The position numbers were made by a program, and so were the translations under genes. DNA of 64,000 nucleotides from Bacteroidota bacterium (GTDB lineage: Bacteria > Bacteroidota > Bacteroidia > Flavobacteriales > Schleiferiaceae), in NCBI GenBank assembly GCA_016868755.1, contig VGFU01000001.1:42501-106500 (forward strand). Reading direction: 5' to 3'. The notes under the pieces were generated by a model. The model was not told the origin of the DNA and searched no databases. It was given only the letters and a program-made list of their open reading frames with translations. Shown here one piece after another: positions 41,609 through 51,029 of this stretch. Each line of letters opens with the position of its first letter. The stretch's first letter is position 1.

Positions 41609-42307
41609 TTACTGGAGGCGTGCGTTGATCGGCAGGGAGTAGCGCATGCGAACTGCGCGTCCGCCCACTTTGGCCGGCGTCATTTTGGGGAACAGCTTCA
41701 CGACGCGAACGGCTTCTTCGTCGAGTAGCTTGTCGACCCCGCGGTCCACGGTTACGTCGGTGATGCGTCCGTCTTTTTCGATGATGAACGATACCCAAAC
41801 TTTGCCTTGGATACCCATTTGACGGGCCATCTCAGGGAATTCAAAGTTCTTGTTGATGAATTGGCGGGTCTTCGTGTTGAAGCAGTTGAAGCGTTCCTCT
41901 TCGGTGGCCAGGTTTTCGCAGCCTGGAAAGAGGGGTTTGTTCTCTACGTTGACAAAGTTGAAAACCTCTTCGACGGCCTCGACTTCCATGATTTCAACGG
42001 TCGCGTCGTCGTCAATCTCCGTAGACACAAGGTCGAGTTCAACGATGTCGATTTTATTATCTACGATCTTGAAAACCTCAACTGGCGCAGGCGGCGGCGG
42101 GGGTGGTGGCGGGGTCTCGCGATTCGTCACGAGCATTTCTTCGTCTTCAATAATGGCATCTAACTGTCCAAGATCGATCATGCCCCCCTCGTAGGTGCGC
42201 CATTCAAAGGCCATCCATGATAGGCCCAGTGCGATCACGAGACCAACTTGCAAGAACAGTCCCTTGCGGGCATCCAGGTCGGCCTTGAAATTTTTACGCG
42301 GATTCAT
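41609..42307 (-). CDS. TonB-like energy transducer
   Basis: TonB proteins couple the inner-membrane proton motive force to outer-membrane receptors. The 232-residue protein has one N-terminal transmembrane segment (about 17-35, LFLQVGLVIALGLSWMAFEW) and a run of eight prolines (ETPPPPPPPPAPVEVF). An acidic periplasmic linker follows. The C-terminal TonB domain (about 140-232) has LFPGCENLATEEERFNCFN, FEFPEMARQMGIQGKVWVSFIIEKDG and AVRVVKLFPKMTPAKVGGR. This Cys-containing type is common in Bacteroidota. It overlaps the vanZ-like gene by 4 nt and ends in a strong terminator. Confidence 0.92.
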   Translation of the reverse strand: MNPRKNFKADLDARKGLFLQVGLVIALGLSWMAFEWRTYEGGMIDLGQLDAIIEDEEMLVTNRETPPPPPPPPAPVEVFKIVDNKIDIVELDLVSTEIDDDATVEIMEVEAVEEVFNFVNVENKPLFPGCENLATEEERFNCFNTKTRQFINKNFEFPEMARQMGIQGKVWVSFIIEKDGRITDVTVDRGVDKLLDEEAVRVVKLFPKMTPAKVGGRAVRMRYSLPINARLQ

Positions 42308-42687
42308 ACTGCTTTATGTTTGGGGTTAAAGATACGCCTCCTGATTATTAGCGCAAGAACTATACCGCAGCCAATTCCGACCGAATTGGCGAGAACATCG
42401 AGCCACGAAAACATACGACCCTCAGCCACAATAGGTTGCAGAATTTCAACGGCGAGTCCGTACCCAAAACTTAACACCGAAACCTTGATTGGACCCGCGG
42501 TCGAACGGCTGTAGCCCATGAGGAGGAACGACACGCCGGAATACGCGCCAAAATGCAAAACCAAGTCTTTGACGAGGCGAAAAATGCCCGGCAGTTCCAC
42601 GCAGGGCTGAAGGGAGTAAAAAAGCACAATGCCCGCCCAAAGGAGGGCGAGCACGAGCCACAGCTGCCGAACGCGCAGCAGATTCAT
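42304..42687 (-). CDS. VanZ-like membrane protein
   Basis: The 127-residue protein has four transmembrane helices (LWLVLALLWAGIVLFYSLQP; LVLHFGAYSGVSFLLMGYSR; VSVLSFGYGLAVEILQPIVAEGR; WLDVLANSVGIGCGIVLALII). The VanZ-type residues KDLVLHFGAY, EILQPI and RMFSWLDVLANSVG are present. VanZ-like proteins have no settled function outside teicoplanin resistance. The position after gcvH and sprA is conserved in flavobacteria. The start ATG at 42687 is chosen as the conserved N-terminus; it is 7 nt after the gcvH stop and overlaps the TonB-like gene by 4 nt. Confidence 0.88.
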   Translation of the reverse strand: MNLLRVRQLWLVLALLWAGIVLFYSLQPCVELPGIFRLVKDLVLHFGAYSGVSFLLMGYSRSTAGPIKVSVLSFGYGLAVEILQPIVAEGRMFSWLDVLANSVGIGCGIVLALIIRRRIFNPKHKAV

Positions 42688-42694
42688 TGCGATT

Positions 42695-43075
42695 TTAGGC
42701 ACCGACAAGGGCGCGGTAGGCATCGGCGTCCATCAGGGCCTCGACGTCGGCAACGCTGGCAACTTTGACGCGAACCATCCAGCCTTCGCCGTAGGGATCG
42801 GAGTTAACCAGGTCGGGCTGGCCGTCAATGGCCGCATTAACCTCTAGCACCTCGCCGGCAACCGGCAAGTAGAGGTCGCTCACCGTCTTCACGGCTTCGA
42901 CCGAGCCAAAAACTTCTTCGGCAGAAAGCGCCTCGCCTTCAGTGGGTATGTCGACAAAAACGATGTCTCCAAGCTCGCCTTGAGCAAAATCAGTGATGCC
43001 TACGGTGGCGACATCGCCTTCAAGGCGGATCCACTCGTGGTCTTTGGTGTAGCGAAGGTTGCTGGGGAATTCCAT
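42695..43075 (-). CDS. gcvH: Glycine cleavage system H protein
   Basis: GcvH carries the lipoyl-bound aminomethyl group of the glycine cleavage complex. The 126-residue protein has [36 protein letters not shown] and the lipoylation site [18 protein letters not shown]. It ends [15 protein letters not shown]. All are family features and the length is standard. The ATG lies 4 nt after a perfect -7 box, and the gene is 39 nt after sprA, so it can be transcribed both by read-through and on its own. Confidence 0.97.
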   Translation of the reverse strand: MEFPSNLRYTKDHEWIRLEGDVATVGITDFAQGELGDIVFVDIPTEGEALSAEEVFGSVEAVKTVSDLYLPVAGEVLEVNAAIDGQPDLVNSDPYGEGWMVRVKVASVADVEALMDADAYRALVGA

Positions 43076-43079
43076 GGGG

Positions 43080-43087
43080 CAAATATA
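43080..43087 (-). promoter_or_regulatory. -7 box of gcvH
   Basis: TATATTTG on the minus strand is an exact TAnnTTTG match, separated from the gcvH ATG by only CCCC. A leaderless gcvH-vanZ-tonB transcript is predicted. Confidence 0.55.
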
Positions 43088-43114
43088 GCGAGGCCGCAGG
43101 GCAAATTCGGGCGC

Positions 43115-46100
43115 CTAGCCGCCGAGATTTAAGCGCAGGGCCACCCCGCTCTGCCACTGGTTGGTGGGGAACGTCTGCGAGGTTTTGAACGTGCTCACCG
43201 TTTGGTCGTAGTAGAACTGCGCGGTGAGGCGACGGCTCATGCGGTAGTCGGCGGTCAGCTTGACCGTCGTGCGCGTTTGCCCGGCGGTAGGCTGGTTGAA
43301 GTTTTCAAGAATGCGGCGAATGACGGTCTGGTTGTCGCTAAACTTGACGTCGAGCTTGAGTTCGAGGTTCGACTTGATGGTGCGCGGGGCTCCCCCCTGC
43401 TCTACGATGCGGAACTGCACGTCTTTAATGATGTAGCCCACCCCGACGGTAATGTCTTTGGACTTGCTTTCGGTAAGCTGGTTGTTGGCCATGCTGAGGT
43501 TGAGCTGGCGCATCATGCCGTAGTTGAGCTTGAACGACGCGTTGGACTTGGTTCGCAGGTCGACGCCGAGAAGCGGAGCAAACGATTCGGATACCGAAAT
43601 CTGGCCCACTTGGCGCTCCGGCATGATGTCGAAGTTATCGTTGCGCGGGAAGGGGTTCAGCGGGTTGTCTTGCAGGCGCTGAGCGCGGAGCATATGGGTT
43701 TGCAAGCCCGCGACGGTCATCGTGCTGGTATATGAATGGCTCAGGCTAAGTGCGGTAAATACGTTGCGTACCGCTTTAAGGCGCATGAGTCCCGTGTAGG
43801 TCGCGTTCCAGTTGGGGAAGAAGGGCAGCGTGCGGTACTCGCCGACGGGAAGGTTGGCGGTAGCCCGGTTACCGTAGGCCGCCAAAAAGGCGTTGGCCAG
43901 CACGTCGGTGTGGAGGACGGAGAATCCGTCGTAGCCGTAGCGTGACGAGTCGGCGTCGGCGATGTAGCTGGCGACGTAGTTGGGGTCGATGAGGGCCTGA
44001 GCGTCAGACATTCGCTTGGATACATCGAGACGAATCGCACGGAACCGGTCGTAGGCCGCGCTTCCAAACTCCGGCTCCTTACTCACGTCAAATGCGGTCG
44101 GCCAAGAGATCCACGAGCTACTGTACGTCAGCACCTCTTGAGGATTGAAGGCGTGGAAGCCTTGGGCGAACAAGGAATCGAGTCCGGTTCCGGTCGAGTA
44201 GCGGTACGTGTAGGAGGCTTGGCGCCCGTAGGTCTGATTGGCGTTAAGGGTAATGCGCATGTCCTGCAGCGGCTCCAGCTGGGCGCGCAGGGTAATGTTT
44301 TGGGTCGTAGCCTCGGTGGCACGCAAGGGTTGGCGCGGATTTTTGTGAAGCCAGTCCTTAGAGGCCGCGAGCGACGGGAGGTCGTGGGGCAAGCCCAGTG
44401 CGGCCTTCCAGCCCGGAGCAAATTCCGCCCCGGGGGTTAGTCCGCTGAACTGCGGCGTAGTGCTGAAGCCCGGCAAAAGCGTACCCGTGTTGAGGCTTGC
44501 GGTGGCGTTCACGCTCTTGAGCATGGTAACCAGGTCAACCGCACCAATGAGCACGGTCTTAGCCACACTGGGCTTTTGTTCTTTCTCCGTCTTGGATTTT
44601 CCGTCGGACGGCGGCGGGGTAGCCTGCTTGGCACCGCGGGCGGGAGTTGCACCGCGGGCTGGCTTTTTGAGCTTGCTGTAGCCTGGAATCTGGTTGTAGA
44701 ACGTCGCCATGTTGGCATTGGCCGAGGCGTTCCACTTGCCGCTGGACTCAACAGTGTTCCCGAAGTTCAGGGAATCCAAGCCGGGGCGGGTAGCCCAGAG
44801 CGAGTTCGTCTTCCAATCGAGGTCGGCCGTGTAGCGAATTTGGGTCTGCAAGAAGCCCATCAGTGGGAGTTTGTTGATCGGAATGGCCCACGTCGTGTTC
44901 ACCGTGTGGTGGTATTCCGTGGGGCGTCCGCCCGAACGAAGGTTGTTGGCTAAAAAGTCGCGAACACTGTCGGCCGTAGAGGGGCCGGGCAACTCGTCAA
45001 AACGCACCCGAATGCGGCTGGTGTAGTCGAGCTTCCACGTCTTGGTCGGATCCCAAATGACGTTGTAGTTGCGGTCCATCGTGAAGTTCTTGTTGTAGGT
45101 AACCGGAAGCTGGAACTTCGGATTGTCAACGTTGCGCATTTGCATGATTTGCTGGCTGCGGAGCACATCGGCCCGCACGCTTACCCGCGACGGGGTGAGG
45201 TTTAGGTTCGCGTCGCGAATCAGGGCTAGCGCCTTGGGCTTAAGCGCTTTAAACGGTTGAATGTTGACCGAGGGAGCTTGGAAGGCGTAGGCCAGGCTTC
45301 CGCGGTTTTCGTGGCGGAGGTCCTGCAGCGTGTTGGCATCGCGGCGGAGCACTTCGTTAAACGCATAAGTAGCGCTCCAGTTCTCCACATCCCAGGGTCG
45401 CGGCTTCTTGGGGAGTTTGCTGGCGCCCGCTGATATGCCGTCGTTTTGGCCGTCGCCTCCGCCGCCCTTCGCGTCCACCCCATCCATGGCCGGCGGACCG
45501 TTTGGCGCACCGCGGCCCGACGACGGAGCCACGCCCGTAGCGCGATCGATTCGCACGTTCGTGAGGGCCACAGCGCGGCGCTGCTGAAAATCACTGACCA
45601 TCGAACGCAGCGAGTCCTTAGCCGACGAGGTCACCAGATTAGCCAAAGCCCGCGACATCTCAATATCGGGGTTGTAGGGATTGAACATCGGCGTCTTCCA
45701 ATCCTGGGCGTGCGTCACAAAGACGGGCAGCCGCAGGCGGCTCTTCGCGGGTAAAAAGCGGTGCAGGTCAAGGTTGGTCTGAAGGTCGTAATTCATCGAG
45801 CTGAACTTGTTGCGTTCGTTGGGGGCCATGTCGATCCCTCCAAATCCAGGGGTCGAGAATCCGCCGCTCAGGGCCACCTGGCCGAGGTCCGAAAGCTTGG
45901 CCGTTCCGCGCGCAAGGCCCGCTACGCCGCCGCGGTTGTCAAAATCGGTCATGCGCAGTTCGTTCACCCAGACTTCGGCGCACTTGTCGAGGCCGTCGTC
46001 GCCTTGGTTGGCCGAGCTGCGGCGCGGATTGCGCACGCCGACCATAATCGTGCGCACCCATCCGAGGTTGGGAGTGCCCACGACCCGGTAGGTGCGGTCG

Positions 46101-49100
46101 CCCACGACCCGCTCGAAGGGCAGCGCCGGCGAGACGTTGGGGTTGGTTTGCATGGCCGCGTCGCGCTCGAGCTTGAGGGCGGTCCACAGCGCAAACTCAA
46201 TGTCGACGTCGTTAGCCTCCGGCCAGATTACCTCTTCGTCGGTCGAACCCCAAGGGGTGGTGACCAAGGGAAGCTCGTACTCGTAGTAGTTCTGGCTGTA
46301 GTCGTTGCCAACGCGCACAAACAGGCGCAAGTCGCCGTCGCGAAGCAGGTTGGGGTCGTTGGCGGCCTCGGCGTGCACGAAGAGCCTCATGCGCTTGTTC
46401 ATGCGCATGTCGATGCTGGTGTTTTTGAAAACTGCCCGGGCGTCGCCGTCGCGAAGTCCGCACGTGCGCATGCTCAGCGACTGCTCGTTTTGCTGGAGCA
46501 GCGACGTGTTGCCCAACAGCACCTGACGTCGCAAGCCCGGAGGCATTTGGTAGACCACCGGCACCCGTCCGCCGTTTTCTTCGAGGTTCACGGCGTTGAC
46601 GGTAAACGTGGTGGGGTCTGAAGCGTCCACTGGGATTAGCTCGCGCGAGGCGTCGAGGTTAAATCGGTAGCGGCGCCATTCGCCGCGGACCAGGTCCAGA
46701 CGAGCCATGCGCAGCACGACGGGCTCTTGCCAATCGTGAAGAATCCAGCGCGCGAAGCGAATGGAGCGAAAATCCTGGGCCCCGTTGATGCGCTGGTCGG
46801 GCTCAAACACCGGAATCTTAAACTGGATCCACCGCACAGGCTTGCGGGTTTGGTCCGGAAGCAGGTCGGTAGTGGTTTCGTAAATGTCGGCGATGTGGTT
46901 CTGACCGACCACGAGGTCTTCGGGACGCATCGAGATGCGGTAGCTGAAGTACTGCTCCGAACGGTTCAAGGTGGCGTCGCGGTTGACGTCTTCTTTGTCG
47001 GGCATGTTGGTGCTCATGGCGGGTTGGCCGTCGATTAAGTCGGTGCGCGAGTTTCCGTCGGGGTTGTTGAAGTAGCGGTAGCGGCGCAAAATGTCAGCGT
47101 CGGCCTGATCTTGAAGGCTGCCGCGGTAGTAGACGAAGTTGTCGGCGGCCGGGTCAATCTGTGCAGCCGTGTAGGCAGGGCTTCCCGGTCCAAAGACCGT
47201 TTGGAGCCGATCGAGGTAGGTCTGCGATCCCGGGCCCAACCAACGGCGTTCGTCGGCGTCGCGGAGCCCGTCGACCCCGACGTCTTGGTTCGGGCGCGAC
47301 GTTTCGCTGTTGTCGAAGGCATCAACCACTGGCTGGTACTTGGAGGCATAACCCCACATCGACGAATCCACGTCCAATCGGGTGCCGTCGGCAGGGAGTC
47401 CGTGTTCAAACGACTGCATGCCGTCTTTGAGGATGTCTTCTGAAACGTTGCCTAAGTGCAGGTAGAGGTCGCCGCCAAGCGCGCTGGGGTTGTCCAAAAA
47501 CGGATCCATGACCCAGAACTGCACAAACTCAATGTTCTGCTCCTCAAAGTTGTTGATGGTCAACTGGCGCATGATGCCGCCCCAGCGGCTGCGCGGATTT
47601 TTGAGGCTTCCGTCGGGGTTGAGGCCGGCTGAGATGCCGTTGAGGCCCTGCACGTCGTAGTTGTACGGTCCGCGCTCGGTCGGGTCGAACTGAAGGTCAA
47701 ACGTGTTGATGTTGCGAGCCTGGCTGGGATCCAGCGTAATGTTTGGGAAGACCTCGGCAAAGGGCACCATCCGCTGGCGGTGGTCGCTGGTAATCGCTGG
47801 GTTGTTGCGAATGTTGGGCGGAGTAATGGCCGTTCCGGTGAAAAAGGAATTGTCGATGACGTACCACGACAGTCGCGCGCGGTTGTAGTTCGATGCCCAG
47901 TTGTTAGTCAGGGTGGCCTCAGGGAATCGTTCGGGCTGACCTTCCGGCACCGAGGCGAGCTGCCAAGTGATGGTACCGCGCAAGTCAATCGCCGTTTGGC
48001 TGCTCTCGAAGTCGTCAATGTAGGTGGTCGGCTCGCCGTTGATCGAAATGATGCGGGGCGACCCCGGCAGCAGCTGGGCCAGTTCGGCGGTAACCATGAC
48101 GCTCGACGGGGCCTTGGTTGACACGAAGGGCAGTTTGTCGATGGCCCGCGTGAGTCCCGGTAGGTTTTTCTCGTACTGGGTGTTGAGCCCCCAGATAGCG
48201 TTTCGCACCGGCTCGTCGCCCGCCGCCACCTTTTGGGTCAAGGCCCCCTCGCGGAGCTGGAGTAGCGAGCCGCCTACGGTCCAGTTGCGCTGAAGCTGGT
48301 GGTTGACGGTTACGCCCGTAAACGTTTTAGCCTGAAAATTGAACAGGGAATTGTTCTCAAAGCTCACGCGAATCGGCACGCCGCTCTGCATGATGGCCTC
48401 GTTGATAATGCGCACTTGGCCCAGCGCGTAGTCCACCGTGAAATCCTGATTTTCGGTTAGCTTGTTTCCGCCGGCCGTGACCGATATCGAGCCGCGCGGA
48501 ATATTGAAGGAGTTCAGCTGAATTACCGAACCGCCGGCCGACTTGTAGCGTCCGCGCAGCAAAAATTTGTTTTTCTGCGTCTGCTCCTGGGCGCGGAACA
48601 GCGTCGAGTCGTAGAGCTCCTGAAAAACGTAGCGCTTGCGCTCGTCTGCCGTGCTCAACCGCTTGGACAGCGACGATCCGAAAGGCTCCAGCACCGGTAA
48701 AATGATGCGGCCTGTGGCGGTCAGCACCGTGGTCCCTTCGACAAAATCAAAAAGCCCATCGGGAAAGGGGTCGCCGTTGCTGTTGACCTTGTCGGTCTGA
48801 AGCACCTGAACCAGCAGCTGGTCTTTGACACTCGACTTGGGCAAAAAGGGAATGGGCAAACCGGTTTCGTCGTTGACGTACAGGAGCTCCAACCTAAAGT
48901 CCTCGGGGCTGATTTGGAACGCGTTGAGGTTGTACACGTTCTTCATCATCAGGTCCCAAGCCGGACTCCGAACGTTTAAGATTTGGTGCTTGAGCAGTTT
49001 GAGAATCAGCGATTTGGGAGCCACAATTCCGTCGTTTGAAAACTCTCCCACTTGGTAGGTTCGGCCGTTGACCGTGTACTGGTAGGCCACAGCGATCACT

Positions 49101-50404
49101 TCGTCTTGGTTCAGGGCCGTGTTGAGCGACAGGTAGCCCAGCTGCGGATGGAAGCTGTACTCGTTGGGCTGCAGCATGCGGGCATTGGTCAGTTGCGCAT
49201 ATTCGATGTTGGCGTCGTATCCCGAGGCGTTGAGCACCGCACTTGCTGAAGCGGCGTCGCGGACGGAACCAAACCGCGCCAGGAGTTCTTCGGGATCGAG
49301 TCGGTTCACACGGTTTGAGGGCCATATGTCGCCGCTCGGACCCGGAAAAATTGCTTCGCCAGGCTGGCTCGCGTTGGTGCTGCGGAAGGCGGCGCCCTCG
49401 GCCTCACCCAAGTCCAGGAAGGCGACGAGGTTGCGCACTTCGGTGGGCACGTTGCGGCGGTTCGTGACCCAAACCTCAACCCGCGTTATCTGGACGGGTG
49501 ACTGAATCACGGGGCGGGTTCCGACCCACTGCTCATAACGGTCCCTAAAAAACTGGGCTAAAAAAAAGTGGCGGTTGGCTTCGTAGGCGTCGGCCTGAAG
49601 GCGGAACTCTTGCGTCGAAGCTCCGCCCTGGATGTTCATGCTTTGGCTTTGCGATCGCTGTTCCGCGAGCACGGTGGTCACCGTGGTTTTGCCGAACTGC
49701 ATTTGGGTTTTGAGGCCAAACAAGCTTTGGACCCCCGTGATCAAGCTGCCGTTGGTGGGCAAACTCACATCACCCATTTCAAAGCTCTTGAGGATGTCGT
49801 CTTCTTGGCCTTTAAAGTCGAGCTTGATTTTGTTTTCAAACGCAAACGTGGCCTCGGTGTCAAAATTGAAGTTTAGGTTGAGCCGGTCGCCCAGCTTTCC
49901 GGCGGCGCTTACCTGCATTTTTTGATCAAAATCCAGCGCAAAGGTTCGGCGGTTGCGCTCGGGCACAATCGGGTTTTTAATGTGCTGGTAGCGGAGTCCG
50001 ACCCGAAGCTCAGCGCTACCCGTGGGGCGGATTTCGAGCTTGTCCGAACCAAAAATATCGCGAAGCACGGGACTCGTTATGCTCATATCTGGCACGAGGC
50101 TCGAGCCATCGCGGTCCGATCCGCCCGAGTTTTGGGCCCAGCGCTTCTGCCAAAACTCGGACTCGAGCTCTCTGAAACGCAAGGCTTGATAGTCCGCCGC
50201 ACTTAGGTAGCGGGGAGCGCCAACGGGCATGCCCGAGACCGTGCGCTGTAAAATGTAAAAACCCGTGACCGGGTCGTAGGTTACTTCGGTTTTCCAGTTC
50301 GGAGGCGTGGGGAGGCCAGGCATTGGCCAACGGGTAGCCGAGCTGTCTTGGGCCCCAAGGCGAAGGAGCGCCAGAAATCCCAGCAACGTCAGTAGCCCCC
50401 TCAT
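43115..50404 (-). CDS. sprA: T9SS outer-membrane translocon SprA (Sov)
   Basis: SprA is the giant 36-stranded barrel through which folded T9SS cargo crosses the outer membrane, working with PorV and a plug protein. The 2429-residue protein has a signal peptide (MRGLLTLLGFLALLRLGAQ). The SprA N-terminal region has YDPVTGFYILQRTVSGMPVG and IRPTGSAELRVGLRYQHIKNP. The extended body repeats barrel strands such as LNLNFNFDTEATFAFENKI, YIDDFESSQTAIDLRGTITW and ILKDGMQSFEHGLPADG. It ends with strand-like TAQFYYDQTVSTF and VALRLNLGG. Gly-rich (about 1630-1660) and Ala/Pro/Lys-rich (about 1900-1935) inserts are present. Size equals known SprA/Sov proteins. The ruvA-sprA-gcvH-vanZ order is the flavobacterial one. 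Confidence 0.97.
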   Translation of the reverse strand: MRGLLTLLGFLALLRLGAQDSSATRWPMPGLPTPPNWKTEVTYDPVTGFYILQRTVSGMPVGAPRYLSAADYQALRFRELESEFWQKRWAQNSGGSDRDGSSLVPDMSITSPVLRDIFGSDKLEIRPTGSAELRVGLRYQHIKNPIVPERNRRTFALDFDQKMQVSAAGKLGDRLNLNFNFDTEATFAFENKIKLDFKGQEDDILKSFEMGDVSLPTNGSLITGVQSLFGLKTQMQFGKTTVTTVLAEQRSQSQSMNIQGGASTQEFRLQADAYEANRHFFLAQFFRDRYEQWVGTRPVIQSPVQITRVEVWVTNRRNVPTEVRNLVAFLDLGEAEGAAFRSTNASQPGEAIFPGPSGDIWPSNRVNRLDPEELLARFGSVRDAASASAVLNASGYDANIEYAQLTNARMLQPNEYSFHPQLGYLSLNTALNQDEVIAVAYQYTVNGRTYQVGEFSNDGIVAPKSLILKLLKHQILNVRSPAWDLMMKNVYNLNAFQISPEDFRLELLYVNDETGLPIPFLPKSSVKDQLLVQVLQTDKVNSNGDPFPDGLFDFVEGTTVLTATGRIILPVLEPFGSSLSKRLSTADERKRYVFQELYDSTLFRAQEQTQKNKFLLRGRYKSAGGSVIQLNSFNIPRGSISVTAGGNKLTENQDFTVDYALGQVRIINEAIMQSGVPIRVSFENNSLFNFQAKTFTGVTVNHQLQRNWTVGGSLLQLREGALTQKVAAGDEPVRNAIWGLNTQYEKNLPGLTRAIDKLPFVSTKAPSSVMVTAELAQLLPGSPRIISINGEPTTYIDDFESSQTAIDLRGTITWQLASVPEGQPERFPEATLTNNWASNYNRARLSWYVIDNSFFTGTAITPPNIRNNPAITSDHRQRMVPFAEVFPNITLDPSQARNINTFDLQFDPTERGPYNYDVQGLNGISAGLNPDGSLKNPRSRWGGIMRQLTINNFEEQNIEFVQFWVMDPFLDNPSALGGDLYLHLGNVSEDILKDGMQSFEHGLPADGTRLDVDSSMWGYASKYQPVVDAFDNSETSRPNQDVGVDGLRDADERRWLGPGSQTYLDRLQTVFGPGSPAYTAAQIDPAADNFVYYRGSLQDQADADILRRYRYFNNPDGNSRTDLIDGQPAMSTNMPDKEDVNRDATLNRSEQYFSYRISMRPEDLVVGQNHIADIYETTTDLLPDQTRKPVRWIQFKIPVFEPDQRINGAQDFRSIRFARWILHDWQEPVVLRMARLDLVRGEWRRYRFNLDASRELIPVDASDPTTFTVNAVNLEENGGRVPVVYQMPPGLRRQVLLGNTSLLQQNEQSLSMRTCGLRDGDARAVFKNTSIDMRMNKRMRLFVHAEAANDPNLLRDGDLRLFVRVGNDYSQNYYEYELPLVTTPWGSTDEEVIWPEANDVDIEFALWTALKLERDAAMQTNPNVSPALPFERVVGDRTYRVVGTPNLGWVRTIMVGVRNPRRSSANQGDDGLDKCAEVWVNELRMTDFDNRGGVAGLARGTAKLSDLGQVALSGGFSTPGFGGIDMAPNERNKFSSMNYDLQTNLDLHRFLPAKSRLRLPVFVTHAQDWKTPMFNPYNPDIEMSRALANLVTSSAKDSLRSMVSDFQQRRAVALTNVRIDRATGVAPSSGRGAPNGPPAMDGVDAKGGGGDGQNDGISAGASKLPKKPRPWDVENWSATYAFNEVLRRDANTLQDLRHENRGSLAYAFQAPSVNIQPFKALKPKALALIRDANLNLTPSRVSVRADVLRSQQIMQMRNVDNPKFQLPVTYNKNFTMDRNYNVIWDPTKTWKLDYTSRIRVRFDELPGPSTADSVRDFLANNLRSGGRPTEYHHTVNTTWAIPINKLPLMGFLQTQIRYTADLDWKTNSLWATRPGLDSLNFGNTVESSGKWNASANANMATFYNQIPGYSKLKKPARGATPARGAKQATPPPSDGKSKTEKEQKPSVAKTVLIGAVDLVTMLKSVNATASLNTGTLLPGFSTTPQFSGLTPGAEFAPGWKAALGLPHDLPSLAASKDWLHKNPRQPLRATEATTQNITLRAQLEPLQDMRITLNANQTYGRQASYTYRYSTGTGLDSLFAQGFHAFNPQEVLTYSSSWISWPTAFDVSKEPEFGSAAYDRFRAIRLDVSKRMSDAQALIDPNYVASYIADADSSRYGYDGFSVLHTDVLANAFLAAYGNRATANLPVGEYRTLPFFPNWNATYTGLMRLKAVRNVFTALSLSHSYTSTMTVAGLQTHMLRAQRLQDNPLNPFPRNDNFDIMPERQVGQISVSESFAPLLGVDLRTKSNASFKLNYGMMRQLNLSMANNQLTESKSKDITVGVGYIIKDVQFRIVEQGGAPRTIKSNLELKLDVKFSDNQTVIRRILENFNQPTAGQTRTTVKLTADYRMSRRLTAQFYYDQTVSTFKTSQTFPTNQWQSGVALRLNLGG

Positions 50405-50409
50405 GCGAC

Positions 50410-50988
50410 TTAAAGGCGTGCTAAGGCCCGCTTAATCAACTCTTCGACTCCGGCTTCGGCGTCTTCAGCCGCAAGAGCCGAGAGCGCTTTTTCGACCGCA
50501 GGGCGGGCAAAACCCAATACGAGCAGCGCCTCGAGGGCCTCGTGGCGGGCTGAAGTACCCGTGGGCATTGCGGAACTCGTAGCGCCCAGCTTCACCGCCT
50601 TGTCGCGCAGGTCGACAATTATGCGCTGTGCCGTTTTTGCCCCGATACCTTTAATACGCTGCAAGGTACCCGAATCGCCGTTGGCAAGTACCGACAGGGC
50701 CTCTTCGGGTCGGAGGGTCGACAAAATCACTCGGGCCGTGCTTGCCCCTACACCCGAAACCGAATTCAGTAGCACGAAGACCTCGCGCTCGAGTTCCGTG
50801 GCGAAGCCAAAGAGTAACTGCGCATCTTCTCGGTACACAGGATGTAGAAGAAGTTCGACTGTGCCCGACTCCGGCAGCTGACCAAAGGTGGTCAACGAAA
50901 TGTGCACGAGGTAGCCAAGTCCATTGCAATCCACCACGACATACGTGGGGGTCTTGCGCGTCAAGCTTCCTCGGAGGTGGTGGAGCAT
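50410..50988 (-). CDS. ruvA: Holliday junction DNA helicase subunit RuvA
   Basis: RuvA binds Holliday junctions and positions the RuvB motors. The 192-residue protein starts MLHHLRGSLTRKTPTYVVVDCNGLGYLVHIS. The tandem helix-hairpin-helix motifs are EVFVLLNSVSGVGASTARVIL and LQRIKGIGAKTAQRIIVDLRDK. The C-terminal RuvB-binding domain ends GVEELIKRALARL. The start at 50988 is chosen on this conserved N-terminus; an upstream extension is rejected. It is 5 nt before sprA, so it heads that operon. No convincing -7 box was seen in the 41-base gap upstream. The partner gene ruvB lies at 57.8 kb. Confidence 0.96.
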   Translation of the reverse strand: MLHHLRGSLTRKTPTYVVVDCNGLGYLVHISLTTFGQLPESGTVELLLHPVYREDAQLLFGFATELEREVFVLLNSVSGVGASTARVILSTLRPEEALSVLANGDSGTLQRIKGIGAKTAQRIIVDLRDKAVKLGATSSAMPTGTSARHEALEALLVLGFARPAVEKALSALAAEDAEAGVEELIKRALARL

Positions 50989-51029
50989 ACCTTGATTAAC
51001 GCCGTCGGAACGCGATTCGTATGCCGCGA

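Noticed and set aside
45761-46621. Rightward ORF of 286 codons inside sprA
   Set aside because: Antisense to sprA, no family features.
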